The notes under the pieces: generated by a model | What the model saw: the letters and a program-made list of their open reading frames with translations, nothing else | What the model was told of the DNA's origin: nothing | The model's database searches: none | Position numbers and translations under genes: made by a program | Origin: Kappaphycus alvarezii | Lineage: Eukaryota > Rhodophyta > Florideophyceae > Gigartinales > Solieriaceae | Length of the DNA: 64,000 nt | Direction of reading: 5' to 3' | NCBI GenBank assembly: GCA_002205965.3 | Contig: NADL03000740.1 | Location: 434,001-498,000 of the forward strand | Shown here: positions 26,818 through 37,711 of the stretch, piece by piece | Layout: every line of letters begins with the position of its first letter | Position numbering within the stretch: position 1 is the first letter of the stretch

Positions 26818-27247
26818 TTACAGCAACAGGGATAACTTATGCAGCTTACTTGCTCCAGTAGATGGGACTGATTTGAACCTTTGTGTTGGACGTTTGCTCA
26901 AGACAGAACTGGTGAAGGCAGGGTTAAAATGCTTGATCACTCGAATTCCGGATGCTGCTGTACAGCGGCTATGGCGCGGGGCGCTTTTCCGGGGATGGTA
27001 CCCCAAAGGTGTAGTGTGAGAGCTTCCGTTTGGTGCCAACCTTACTTGTCTTGAGTGGATGTACGCTGCCAGCAATGGCCGGCCTGGGGAGGCACACGAA
27101 GGGGAGAGGATGTTCCAGCGAAAGGGTGAGTGAGTTGTCAGGATCGAGATAAATGACCGGGAGTAATGGAATGGTGGAATTGGATGAGGTGATCGGCGTG
27201 TCTCCCCAGACGCTGAGATCCTTGTCCGGTTCCATTCGTTCCATCAT
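26818..27247 (-). CDS. Hypothetical protein, about 140 residues
   Basis: Two overlapping minus-strand frames (26969-27247 and 26818-27075) can read as one product beginning MMERMEPDKDLSVWGD, with one frame change near 27000. The peptide has a Leu/Pro-rich middle and a basic C-terminal part. No domain is recognised. It sits between the LINE-like element and the tyrosine-recombinase element and could be a fragment belonging to either. Evidence for a real gene is only the coherent frame and the ATG. Confidence 0.3.
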
Positions 27248-27499
27248 GCGTACGCTTGGGTAAACTCTTTAGATTTGGTGTGTTCGCGTCGCAAGAGTTG
27301 TAAGGAGAGTAGCGCGGTCATACGCCCGTGACCACTATGCGCGTTGATCCTCTGACCAGAACCAAATCAACACTTCCACCGGTTGCTGCGTGAGCGTGAC
27401 ACTTGCATCATCATAAATCATAACATAAAATCATCATAAATCAAGAACAAAGGACGGCTTGTGATTGGGCCATGAGGATGAATGGAGGGAGGGAGGCGG

Positions 27500-27770
27500 G
27501 AGAACAAGCGACGACTTGAGGGACCAGAAGTTGTGCCAAAGGTTTCCAAGTTGTCGGTTATATAGACCTGTTCGACGGGTCGTGATCGCATATCAAGTCC
27601 TTGCGCAACGGTAAGCTGCCAACGTGGCCATATCTTGAGTGTCTTACAGTCCGGCGGATGCAAATGCACCCGAGATGCAGACGTGACAGCGTGACTTGCT
27701 TCCAGTTGTGGATCAACAGCCACGTCGAAGCCCCCTATCATATTCACCCATAATTTTCCAATCATTCCAC
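27500..27770 (-). repeat. Downstream direct repeat of the YR element
   Basis: The partner of the repeat at 31635-31903. It lies about 110 bases beyond the end of the recombinase region. Outside it is a short A/T-rich stretch with two ATCATCATAAATCA-like copies (27405-27445). Confidence 0.85.
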
Positions 27771-27878
27771 CGAATTAAAACAATAGAGAAAACCAAATGT
27801 ACCGGAGGTACGTGATAACGAGAGTGAGGTCACAGCAAGTGACCGAAGAAAAAGAACGAATCATCACATTGCATCACC

Positions 27879-28684
27879 CTAGCATCCAGTAGACTCGCGG
27901 AATGTGCGTCCAGCGACCAATCCCCAATCAATATGCGATATTCTGAACCCCAATCGGCACATTCTGATGGCACCCATGCGCAGCGAGTGCGAGACCAAGA
28001 GACTTGAGGCGGAGGTGTAACTTGAGCACGTGCGAGAAAACTGAGCCAAAGAGTAATGGTTCTGCGCTAGTAGAAAGACGAGTCCCAGGTAAAGCCCATA
28101 ATATTTGCTCCCTGATCGGTTCGAGCGGCGTAGAGTATCATAACGACAGACCAGGTCGATCACGCTAGTATCGAAGCGAGTATTTCGCGGTAAGCAAGAG
28201 TATGAGCAACCCGGTTCGATTCTTGCGTAGTGCGATGGCGATGTTGATTGAATCGGCGTGACAGATGTTGGTCAGCAACAGAGACACCCCAGCTTCGCCA
28301 CGTTCAAAGAAAATGTAGCTGACGAGTACAGCGCAGGCGTTACGTAGAAATTCGAGATGAGTCCGGAGAGGCGAGTGCGAGAGCGAAGATTCGACGAAGA
28401 ACTGAGCTTGGCAAGCACGCCGCTCTGTAAGCGGGTCTGAGAGCAACTTTCGGTCCCTGTCCCCTTGTTGAAAGGCATCCACAGCAATTATGAGTGGTGT
28501 GAGTGCCAGAGACCGCCCAATACGAGTGTGAGCCGTAGTGACCGCGAGAGGTAGTTGCGTACTGAGCCCGCACTGATCTTGTTTTCCTCGAAGAGCCAAC
28601 CAGATACCGAAGGACAGCGCCTTCATTTCCAGAGAGCGGGTCAATACCATCTTGAGAGCAGAATACCAGCCATTTCTTCCACAA
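27879..28684 (-). pseudogene. Tyrosine recombinase region of the YR element
   Basis: The N-terminal core-binding part reads WKKWLVFCSQDGIDPL, typical of DIRS recombinases. The C-terminal part contains SHSLRMGAI, the catalytic HxxR box. Fossil. Confidence 0.7.
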
Positions 28685-29024
28685 AATTCATTTGATCTCC
28701 ACGTTTGGTGCTTGCTTTCGGCATCAGACGAGCGATCGTAGTACCCCAGTAGCCCCAGCCCCAGCCACTGTAAGCACCGACTGTTGTAGCGTGACGGCAG
28801 AGGTAGAGTCCGGCTTCTTCTGCTAGATTTTCCAGACGGCCAATTTCCACGGAGGAGGGCATTGTCTTCGGGGCCCAAATTGGCGGGAGGTAAAGATCTT
28901 CTGCGGCGAAAACGTGCGGACGAGCCAAACGGAGCAATTTCGTGTACCATTGCTGAGCGGGCCAGCAAGGCGTGACCAGTATTCCTTTGCCTGTTCGTGG
29001 CAGATTTGTTCACGACGAGTGGAA

Positions 29025-30717
29025 TCAACTTGAGAGGGGATTCCAAAAATTGAGCTCTGAACGCCAGTCTTGTTGTAGCGCGTTGATCCCCAGGGAGCCA
29101 GGACACGCGAATTCGCTGTTGAACTTGGCGCAGACCTTGTTGCTGCTGTCGGCGAACCGGTCGATAGTCGGACGGTATGATTCGAGCAGCGGTTGGAGTG
29201 TCTCCTGATTGATCTCCATCGTCGAGGTGTGTAGTCGTGACAACCGATCTGCGAATCGATTGACTGCTGACGGGAGGTAACGTGCTCTATGGAGATTCCC
29301 AGCTTCTGTAACAAGCGGTGTAACACGCGGAGTTCTTGCATGAGTGGTCGGGACTTGGTTGTCATAGCGTTGAGAATTGCCACGACTGCTTGGTTGTCCT
29401 CCCATACTCTGAGGTGAGTCCCTGACTTGAGCATGTTGGCGAACGACCGGATGTTGTCCGTCACGGCGCGGAGCTCCAAGAATGTTATTGGCTTGACGCG
29501 AAGAAGAGGATCCCATAAGCCACGAGCTTCCCACGTTCCTTGGGTCCTGGTTGCAATTGGAGCCCAAGGTTCCCCCTTGACCAATGGTCGTCGATGCGTC
29601 CGAGTGGAGCCAACGTAGGGGATGGGGTCGACACGGGCCTCTCTGGCGGACTGTGAGCTAGATCGCGCCATGTTTGAGGTCCCGAATCGCTGAGTGAAGC
29701 AGCTTCACCGTTTCCCTGAGTTGGATGTGTTCAGCTTGAGGAATCGTAGATGGATCGGGTGTAGAACCGTGCGAGTGGCATGGCCAGGGAGCATGATATT
29801 GCCACTCCTGCGAAGTGGCGTAACAGTTGGACGTCGACCAGGCGGCGGTTCCGACGTGCTTGGCGGAGCAACTGTTGCGAGATACCCTTGAGTTTTTCCA
29901 TTCGCTTTGCGGTTATTCCAAACATCATACGAGTGGTGTCGATAGTAAAACCGAGATGTTCGATACACTGCGTTCCGGCCCAGTTTCCCTTGTCTTCCTT
30001 GCGAAGTAGTCCGCAAGCCTTCAAGAGACGATCGATTTCCACGAGCCTTGTGAAGACGAGAGCGTCGGCGAACCGCGACCAGAAAGTCGTCCATGTACGG
30101 GTGCATACGCAGACGAAGGCGATTTCGGACGAAGCGGACGAAGGGTCTCATAGCTTGATAAAATATGCCGGCGAAGCTTCCATCCAAAAGGAGGGCGATA
30201 CAGCGGAAATATCGGTTGTCCACCTTGAAATAAACCAGTTGCGAATATCGGGATGCAATCGAAAATGGTGGTAGCCCTTCGCGATATCGAACGAGAAAAG
30301 GTAGTCTGAACGCTTGAGATCCAGAGCGAACCCTTCCAGGGTTTCCATTTTGACAGGCATGTCTCGAAATAACGTAGACTGGCGGGAAAGGTTTACAACC
30401 AACCGCTGTTTTTCCCCGGTAACTGCAACGAATGCGTTGAATCGGGTAGCCATCCTTGTGCAGACGAGAGCTTCGCAGCTGAGATTTCTTCGTACGTTCG
30501 CGGTGAAGAGCGTCTTTGATTGCGTCGTCGAAGAATTCCGGTCGGAGGGATCGATAGGGATTTGAGACGGAATTGAGTGTCTGAAAGGGATGTTTTCACC
30601 GGGCGCTCGTAAACTCCAAAACGGAGTGCCCGAAGAAGGAATTCGGAGGCTGAAGGGTTGGGACCAAAAGGGAGCGGCGCGTTGGTGTTGCGCCATAGGA
30701 CTTGAGACATAGGACAA
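29025..30717 (-). pseudogene. Reverse transcriptase/RNase H region of the YR element
   Basis: The palm region is recognised by FSFDIAKGYHHFRLHPD and, downstream, the catalytic box MHPYMDDFLVA with its paired aspartates. An RNase H-like part follows. This DIRS-group palm differs from the YVDD-type boxes of copia elements. Fossil. Confidence 0.75.
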
Positions 30718-30946
30718 ACGACGGCGGAGATGACCGCTTTACTTGCGACTAGGCTTTCGGCCGGACCAGGCTGGTTCTTCCAGGTCCCTTCGGAGGCGGC
30801 GATTCCCGGCGGCTTGTTGCTTGTTGAACTCCTTTGCGTAAGCTTGCGAACGGAGCTCGGCAAACTTCTGCTTGGTAGATCGTACAATCGGAGCGTAGGG
30901 GAAGTCGTCTTCTCTGAGGTACTTCTGGAGAAGAATAGCCTCTGAT

Positions 30947-31566
30947 TTACCGGATTCCAAGAGTCGGTGAAGAAATCAACTCGTTCCAATACCCTGGAAT
31001 AGGAAGCTTCAAGAAAGGTGTAGAAGCGAAGGCCTCGGTAGCGGCTTGGACGTCCTTAGCAGCCAGGGCCTCGGTGACTCGATGGGCACTGGCGAGGGCG
31101 TTTTCACAGTTGTTGCCCACGTTCCAGAGGACTTCGGCTTCCCACCCGTCCCTTGATCGGCTGTCTTGATGCGCCAAACAGACCTTCAGGTTCCGGAATG
31201 AACCTTTTTGCGGGAAACGGAGCGACGGTAAGAGGTTTCTCGAACTTGTTGAGCTTACCGGTGGAGGCGTAAGCTCGCCGAGCGAAGGTTTCGCCCACTG
31301 CTCGGCACTTGGGGGCGGCAGTGAAAACTGCAGTTGCCCAACCTTGAAGGCCTCGGCGGCGGCCGTGGCTTGATCGGCGGGATCCGACGGCGGATCTGCG
31401 GCAGCGGAGGGCCCAGCGGCGGGAGCGGCTTGGGCGGAAGGACCGGCACCACCCTTGAGCAAATTGACGACTTCAGAGAGTTGATTCTCGAGGGTTGAAA
31501 ACTTGTTTTCAAGGGCGTCGATACGGGAACCGGTTGATGCAGCAGAGGAGGATTCAGCATTAGACA
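30947..31566 (-). pseudogene. gag-like region of the YR element
   Basis: Begins MSNAESSSAAS, followed by a short predicted coiled coil (heptad-like ALENKFSTLENQLSEVVNLL), an Ala/Pro-rich linker and a conserved-looking C-terminal part. This is the usual arrangement of the first ORF in DIRS-type elements. Fossil. Confidence 0.6.
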
Positions 31567-31634
31567 TGGTAAGGGTGTTGTGTTGTGTGAATGTCGGCCT
31601 AGACGGTGATTCGTCTGGAGCTGGTTCGAAGGAT

Positions 31635-31903
31635 GAGAACAAGCGACGACTTGAGGGACCAGAAGTTGTGCCAAAGGTTTCCAAGTTGTCGGTTATATAG
31701 ACCTGTCGACGGGTTCTGATCGCACATCAAGTCCTTGAGCAACGGTAGCTGCCAACGTGGCCATATCTCGAGTGGCTTACAGTCCGGCGGATGCAAATGC
31801 AACCGAGATGCAGACGTGACAGCGTGACTTGCTTCCAGTTGTGGATCACAGCCACGTCGAAGCCCCCTTATCATATTCACCCATAATTTTCCGATCATTC
31901 CAC
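31635..31903 (-). repeat. Upstream direct repeat of the YR element
   Basis: About 270 bases matching 27500-27770 in the same orientation at about 95 percent identity. It lies just upstream of the gag start and contains a TATATAG stretch that could serve a promoter. Confidence 0.85.
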
Positions 31904-31967
31904 CAAAGTAACTGCGCCATGCTGGAAAAGAGAGATACAGATAACGTTATGCTTTATCAACAGATGT

Positions 31968-32186
31968 GTACTGTACTGTACAGTACTGTACAGTGTGTAT
32001 ACTGTAGTTCAGACTTCCTTCAAATGTATTATACTGTACTGTACTGTACAGTACAGTTACCTTTTCCCTTGAAGTATTCACGGTACTGTGTGATACTGTA
32101 AGTACGGCTCACAATCAAGGGTCCATTATACTATACTGCATTGTACTGTACTGTACAGTAAGTTACTGTACAGTATGTAGAGTCAA
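31968..32186. repeat. Dense TACTGTACTGTACAGTA cluster
   Basis: This is the densest cluster in the window: at least four blocks of interleaved TACTG and TACAG pentamers, several forming perfect inverted repeats such as CTGTACTGTACAGTA. It lies between the YR element and the SMP/C2 gene, ending about 390 bases upstream of that gene's ATG. Confidence 0.9.
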
Positions 32187-32575
32187 CATTTGAAAGAATG
32201 TTATTGACAAAATGTATGAAAAGGATCTAAAAATCGTTTCCACGCTGGCCATCTTGCAATAATTTTTTTGTATCACTTCTGTAGCTTCCGCTTACGTCCG
32301 ATTCAATGTCAAAGCACCCCCTTGCCCCGGCAGTCAGCATGTGGAAGTCCACCTGCTAATTTTTCATTTATTTATTCTAATTAGCCTTGCTAAGCCTTTC
32401 CCAGAATCTTTATTCTCCGGTTCCTTTGTATTTTCGTACCGCCAATTGTTTCGTTGAGAAAATCAGCCGCACAGAGTTATTGCATTCACGATCACAAGGA
32501 TTCCTTCAAGCCAAATGCACATCGAGACACATTCTCCGTGACAATCCCGGAAAAGACACCCACTCTTCCGTAGAC

Positions 32576-34093
32576 ATGTTCTGGTTGATTATTCTTGGGA
32601 TTCTTGCGTACGTTTCGTATCGCTATCTATACGGCGATGAAGTATCCAAAGCCACCGTCGCAACTCGTGAGCACGAAACCATTCTACCTTCTGTACCCGC
32701 AATGGACGTCCCGGAACCTCTTCCCTGTTTCCGCGCCATCAAATCGCTGGCATTGTCGAAAGTCTCGACTGGTGCAATGATATTACCCGCATATGTTGGC
32801 CGTACATTGGCAAGATTGTTCAAGCGGAGCTCGCTCCCACAGTTGAGCCACTGATCAACGTTTTCCTTCCGAAGCCATTTTCTAACTTTAAGTTTCTTAG
32901 TGCAGAACTAGGAAAGGACCCGCTTACTGTGATCGCGTGATCGTTCATCGTCGCTTCCAAAACTGCATCGCCTTGGATCTCGATGTTTCCTTTAAGGGAT
33001 CTCCCAACATGTCAATGAAGTGCTCTCCACTCCGTGCCCCTTCGGAATTAAGGAGTTGACATGGCAAGGCAGGCTGTCCGTACTCTTGCGGCCTCTGATT
33101 CCTTCTATTCCTTTGTTTGGAGCCGTTCAGGTTGCAATGGTTTCTCATCCCACTATTGACATGAATTTTACGGGCATCGGGGAAGTTGCAGACTTTGGTC
33201 CAGTTGAAAGGATTGTCAAGAAGGTTATCAAAAATGTGATTGCGTCTATGGCGGTACTTCCTAATCGCTTTCTTTACAAAAATGGTCGATTCTATCGATT
33301 ACTTTGACGTCTACTTCCCACCGCTTGGAGTCCTTGTTGTAACTATAGAAAAGGGACGAGGATTTACAAAGGAGAAGAAATCGGCCTGATTAAGCAGACA
33401 CCAGATCTGTACTGCAAAGCATCGTTTGGACTGGAAGATATGAAAACCGAGGTCCGAATGAACAATCTTGAGCCGCAATGGGGCACCTGCAAATCATTTA
33501 TTCTTTCAGATCTGGAACAGCCGCTCGAGCTAAAGTGCTATGATAAGGACACTGTTACAAAAGATGACCTTGTTGGCTCTATAACAATGACCGCTCAAGA
33601 GTTGTTGGCGAAAGAGAGTGAGTGGGTACCGTTTCACGCCAATATCGATCAGTCCATCGCAAAGCATGGAGAAATCCTAATCCGGTCGCAGGGCTTCGGA
33701 TTTGACGACCCGAAAAAACCTATTTTGGGTCAATGTGTAGTCTCTGTTCTAATTGACCGAGCGAAAAACCTGCCCTCAACGACCAAGAGCGCAATATGTA
33801 ACGTATGTGTTGGTAGATCACTTACTATGAGTACACCCGAAATAACCAGACCAGCAGAACCTATCCCAGGCGTGGACCCAGTCAATCCGGTCTGGAGTTA
33901 CAGTTTTGATGTTCTCTGTGACAGGGTGACGGATGCAGATGTTATCATTGAGGTGTTGGCCGGCCGTTCTTCTCAAGGCAGGGTGATGTTCAGCGCTCAC
34001 CAGCTGGACGAAAGTGACACCAAAAGCAAAGAGGGCGAGTTTGAGCTGCAGGGGGAGCGAAGCTTCGAGCAAAGGTTGTTCTTCGCGGTTTAG
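32576..34093 (+). CDS. Extended-synaptotagmin/tricalbin-like SMP-C2 protein
   Basis: This is probably an ER membrane protein that tethers ER to plasma membrane and transfers lipids. The ATG at 32576 begins a 20-residue hydrophobic anchor (MFWLIILGILAYVSYRYLYG). An SMP lipid-transfer domain follows (about 32740-33310), seen in WPYIGKIVQAELAPTVEPLI, LDLDVSFKGSPN and WQGRLSVLLRPLIPSIPLFG. A first C2 domain spans about 33320-33690 (VTIEKGRGF, EPQWGTCKSF, LELKCYDKDTVTKDDLVGS) and a second about 33730-34090 (VVSVLIDRAKNLPSTTK, PVWSYSFDVLC). The first C2 keeps acidic calcium-loop residues (DKDTVTKDD); the second looks degenerate. The size, about 500 residues, suits a compact member of the family. 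Four or more frame changes fall in the SMP part; the C2 half (33440-34093) is one clean frame. It converges on NDUFS3, 140 bases away. Confidence 0.85.
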
Positions 34094-34232
34094 TACAGGA
34101 GCGGCTTTTTCTACGTAGCTTACTGATGTGAAACACGGTGACCACAACTAAAGCGTAAATTTCGAAGAGCGATTAACTTTAAGGATACCAAGTGTGCTAA
34201 CTCTTGCTGAACCGAGTACGGTGATGCAGTGC

Positions 34233-34989
34233 TCACTCCGACTTCGGCGGTTGTTCCAGCTGCACAGCATCCTTCGGCCTTGTTCCTTCAGGGAAAACCT
34301 CCCACGGAGTCGAGTAATCAAAACTGCGGTATTCCTGAGCAATCTCGACTGGCTCTGTGACGACTCGTTTCTCAGTATCATCGTAACGAACCTCGACGTA
34401 GCCTGACAAAGGAAAATCTTTTCGCTGCGGGTGACCTTCGAACCCGTAGTCAGTCAAAATTCTGCGCATATCCGGATGGCTATGGAAAAAGACACCATAC
34501 ATATCCCAGACTTCACGCTCAAACCAATCTGCACCCTTGTAAATCTTTGTGGCGGATTCAAGCGGGTAACCTCATCGACGTAAGTCTGAACGCGGATGCG
34601 AGCATTGAAACGGGTGGAAAGTAAGCTGTATACGACACGGAAGCGATCCTTGCGCTCGGGATAATCGACGGCAGTGCATTGGATGAAGCCCCTGAACTGG
34701 GCAGAAGAGTGCAACTTGAGGAAACGCATAACATTGACGGTGCGATCGTGGGGAACTTCAAGGATCATCTCTCCGCCGGCGGGAGAGTGAGCGCTCTGAA
34801 TACGAGCTGCGGTGATGGAATTAGGGAGCATCTCGACAATGGATGCCATGAACGCTTTCTGCTGATCGAGTAAGGGGTTTTGGATGCTTCGGGCGGATTT
34901 GGAGCGCTTGTGCAAAGTGGGCGGTACAAATTCCGCGAGGCGGGGATGGTGCGAAGACCGATTGAGGCCACTCTTCGTAGGCTCATCAT
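34233..34989 (-). CDS. NDUFS3: NADH:ubiquinone oxidoreductase 30 kDa subunit (NDUFS3/Nad9), nuclear copy
   Basis: A core subunit of the peripheral arm of mitochondrial complex I. I chose the ATG at 34987-34989 because it gives a good mitochondrial presequence ([20 protein letters not shown]). The body includes [35 protein letters not shown] and [13 protein letters not shown], then the family signature [20 protein letters not shown] and [19 protein letters not shown], and the C-terminal [10 protein letters not shown]. The length, about 250 residues, is usual. Two frame changes are seen, one after the presequence (about 34870) and one near 34555 just before the signature. The gene is mitochondrially encoded (nad9) in many plants and protists, so a nuclear location implies transfer in this lineage. 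Confidence 0.93.
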
Positions 34990-35313
34990 CGTGTGTGTAA
35001 ATGCGTGACTGGCACAGGCGAGATGTGGCAAACAAGTCAAGGAACTTGAGGTGTGCCCGTAGGTCTTCTCTGTGGCGGAGTTGAATTGTTTTGGTGCAGG
35101 ATAGATTGCGATAGGATATTGATGAACGCCCAATCGAACGTAATGGTGTTTCTCGGCAGTTTGTGTGTTCATCAGTAGCATTACCTCTAATGAACATAGA
35201 AGCTTTCAATTCTTCGAAATTTTAACTTCGTTCTCGGCTTTTACTGAAATGGCAATTATTCAGTACAGTCGTTTTTATTTATTCCTCGATTTTCGACCCC
35301 ACGAAACAAGGCA

Positions 35314-35950
35314 TTACATGCGTTCACTGTACAACGAAATACGAGCGCTAACAAAATCTTGGCTCAATCGCATGAGCAAGATCGACAAGAGGGGATCATC
35401 TGCATTGCTTTCACGCAATTTGCACGCTGGCTTCAAGCAGTACTTACAGTATCCCCAGAGGCGCACATGTTAATGAAAGTTTGATCGCATCTGCCGTTCA
35501 CGGACTTGAACGTGAGATCTACTGAGCTCTGTTTTGCAAACAGCAGCAGCATTGCAAACAGGTTAAGACCTTCACTGTGATAAATCTTCCAAGGGAGGGA
35601 AGACTACAAATCGCCCCAATACGTTTGAAAAGCGCCGCGGAGAGCTGAACGATATCGTCTGCACCTTGAAGACAACAGTGACGAGAGGATTTGTGTAACG
35701 CTACAATTTTCAACACAGTCTACCCGCACATCCTCCACTGAGGCTTCCTGAATATCATCATGATTGCCAATGCAGACCCAGTCCTTTGCATCTATTCTGG
35801 ATCTAGGCGTCACACACATTAGTTTTGAACGCTGTTCGTCATGAGACGTGATATTCTCGCGGCCCACTCTCTGCGTTCGACCTATTTCTGAGATCGCTTC
35901 CAATCTGAGACCTGCGCTTTTTCAGGTTTGCTGGGACGGTCACAGGGCAT
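35314..35950 (-). CDS. Unidentified protein-coding gene
   Basis: Minus-strand frames follow each other coherently: an ATG at 35950 (MPCDRPSKPEKAQVSDW), then a stretch at 35604-35903 containing IDAKDWVCIGNHDDI, then hydrophobic helices (ADDIVQLSAALFKRIGAICS, LNLFAMLLLFAKQSS), then NADDPLLSILLMRLSQDF, ending SERM at 35314. Three or four frame changes are needed, and a GTAAGT at about 35441-35446 may be an intron donor. I do not recognise the family. The GNHD tetrapeptide recalls metallophosphoesterases, but no other motif of that fold is visible. The gene lies upstream of NDUFS3 on the same strand with about 325 bases between them. Confidence 0.4.
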
Positions 35951-36027
35951 ATGCGAAGAGCAGATCTTTTGCTTCTTGAGATTCAGGTCCTGTCCAAGAG
36001 GTGCGGTTCCGCTGCTGAAAAATGACG

Positions 36028-36120
36028 GTTAACTCCCCACATATGAGCGTACATGGCTAACTCCCCACACATATGTGGGGAGTTAGCCATGTACCAACAA
36101 ATCACATATGTGATTTGTTG
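36028..36120. repeat. Compound palindrome locus
   Basis: A 46-base inverted repeat (36049-36094, arms of 21 bases that begin GTACATGGCTAACTCC, loop CATA) is followed without a gap by a perfect 26-base palindrome (36095-36120, CAACAAATCACAT and its complement). A third, partial copy of the first arm (GTTAACTCCCCACATATG) precedes them at 36029-36046. All three contain CATATG at or near the centre. No reading frame requires the structure. It lies about 390 bases upstream of the first copia fossil. Confidence 0.95.
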
Positions 36121-36510
36121 GGCTCGAACAATAAGGGCACTGCAGGCTGCGTGCAACGTTCCCGAGGTGTACTGTACCGAGCATACTCTGTATCTCTCTA
36201 TGAGTCGAACACTTCAGTATGTCAGCAACATGGTGATGAGCCGTCGTGGGCGATGAACCCCAAAGGGAGGCGATGGAAGGAGGGAGGTCTTCGAAGAGAT
36301 GTAACTATGGCGGTGACTTCAGCGACGATCGAGAATTGCGATTGCCGATGCAAGCTGTATCCGATACAGTGTACATACAGTATCGTATAAAATGTAAATA
36401 TAGCGTACTGGGGCCTAGGTTTCATGAAATTCAATCAGGGAAGCACATTGCAATCCTTCTTAAGTGGCCCTCATTAGCCTGAGGCTTGGTACAGTAGGGT
36501 ACCGTACTGT

Positions 36511-36857
36511 TGTGACATGCAGGCACTCGCTGTAGTGCCCTCTGTGAATTAGAACTGCCTTCGAATTAATACAAGTTTGATAGGGCGAAAGCGCCCCATT
36601 GCAATTGTCACCCTAGCGACGCCTGGAGAAGTTCTTGAGGAAAGGGGCGCACAGAATGAGGATAAAAGACCTGGCCACAGGTCATGTATGCATTAAAATA
36701 ACCCAAAAATTTCCCCTGGTCAAGTAAACCGCATGCGCTGCAGATGAGGAAGAAGCGAGGCAGCCAGCTTTGTGCTGAATATCATTTTCATCTCCCGTAG
36801 TCACTGCAGTACCGATCCGCCGTCATCATGTCTGGGCTAAGCGGACAAACTTTTAGA
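36511..36857 (+). repeat. 5' LTR of copia fossil 1
   Basis: Starts TGTGACATGCAGGCACTCGC and ends CGGACAAACTTTTAGA. It matches 41876-42187 along its length apart from one insertion of about 35 bases. The start codon of the gag-like frame (36828) lies inside it. Confidence 0.85.
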
Positions 36858-37711
36858 GTCACAGGCCCAGATGGATCCGCTACTGCAGATTCCAGTGGGA
36901 ACTTTAACCAAGCGCCTAAATTTCTCATCAATTTCACTTCGAAAGTTCGCCACCGTGATGCACTTCGAAGATGGATGAAGATGATTGCAAAGTTTGCCGA
37001 GGTCGATAACAAATGGGCAGCTATTCGTGAAGGTGCTGGACACGTTACATACATGGCCTACGATGAAATCGATCAAGATCTAATAAAGAAAGCTGAGGCG
37101 TCTGGCATTCGTTGTCTAGATGCGATTCACAAGATGATGGAAATGAAGCGTTGATTGGGTCCATTCTTAATGTTATTGCTAAAAGCAGCCCGACGGAATC
37201 CATAAAGAGATAAGTAGACCTGTTAACCGCAATTTAGCAATTTCAACGCAAGAACGGAGAGGCAGTTTCTTGTTTTAACAGTAGATTCATAGGGGCTGCT
37301 GTAAGTTACTCGAATCACACAGCTGGTATCAGTGACTCTACAAGCAGACAATTCGCTGTCGTGATGCTTCGGAATGCCAAGCTTACTCCGGATACTATGA
37401 ACTCTCTCATATTCCAGTTAACGTTAACAGACAAATCTTCCAGAAGAGAGCGCATTGTACAAGTTCCCTTTGCGGAAGTCGAGTTGAACTCATTCATGGA
37501 GCACTTATCCACAGTCGACAAAGAGAAGGAACCTGGACTCGATCCTGTGAAGCTTAAGATTTCTAAAGCTGTCAAGAACATGCAAGACCGACGTTCCTAT
37601 AATGTGAGAATGTTTAAGTTAGACGATGCTTCCGAATACCTATCGCACGTAGCAGATCTCCAAAAGACTACCCAGGATCAATCGGATATTGGCGAACGGA
37701 TTCAGAAGTAA
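36828..37711 (+). pseudogene. gag-like region of copia fossil 1
   Basis: An open frame of 108 codons (36828-37154, MSGLSGQTFRVTGPDGS) begins within the LTR. A second of 116 codons (37361-37711) has the helical, charged character of copia gag (AKLTPDTMNSLIFQLTLTDK). No host-gene relationship is apparent. Fossil. Confidence 0.55.

Larger units (their letters stand above)
27500..31903 (-). mobile_element. Tyrosine-recombinase (DIRS/Ngaro/PAT-like) retroelement fossil
   Basis: A 4.4-kb minus-strand element in the order gag, reverse transcriptase/RNase H, tyrosine recombinase, flanked by two direct repeats of about 270 bases. The presence of a tyrosine recombinase in place of a DDE integrase places it in the YR retrotransposons. 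Direct rather than inverted terminal repeats point to the Ngaro/PAT side, which usually has split direct repeats; I could not delimit the second repeat pair. The terminal repeats differ by about 5 percent, so the insertion looks fairly young. The coding parts are broken in about ten places, some of which may be assembly error. Confidence 0.8.

Noticed and set aside
28972-29891. Plus-strand frames inside the YR element
   Set aside because: They are antisense to the reverse transcriptase/RNase H region and have no independent features.
36828-37154. Small intact host gene starting MSGLSG
   Set aside because: The start lies in an LTR that is repeated at 41876-42187, so the frame belongs to the copia element.
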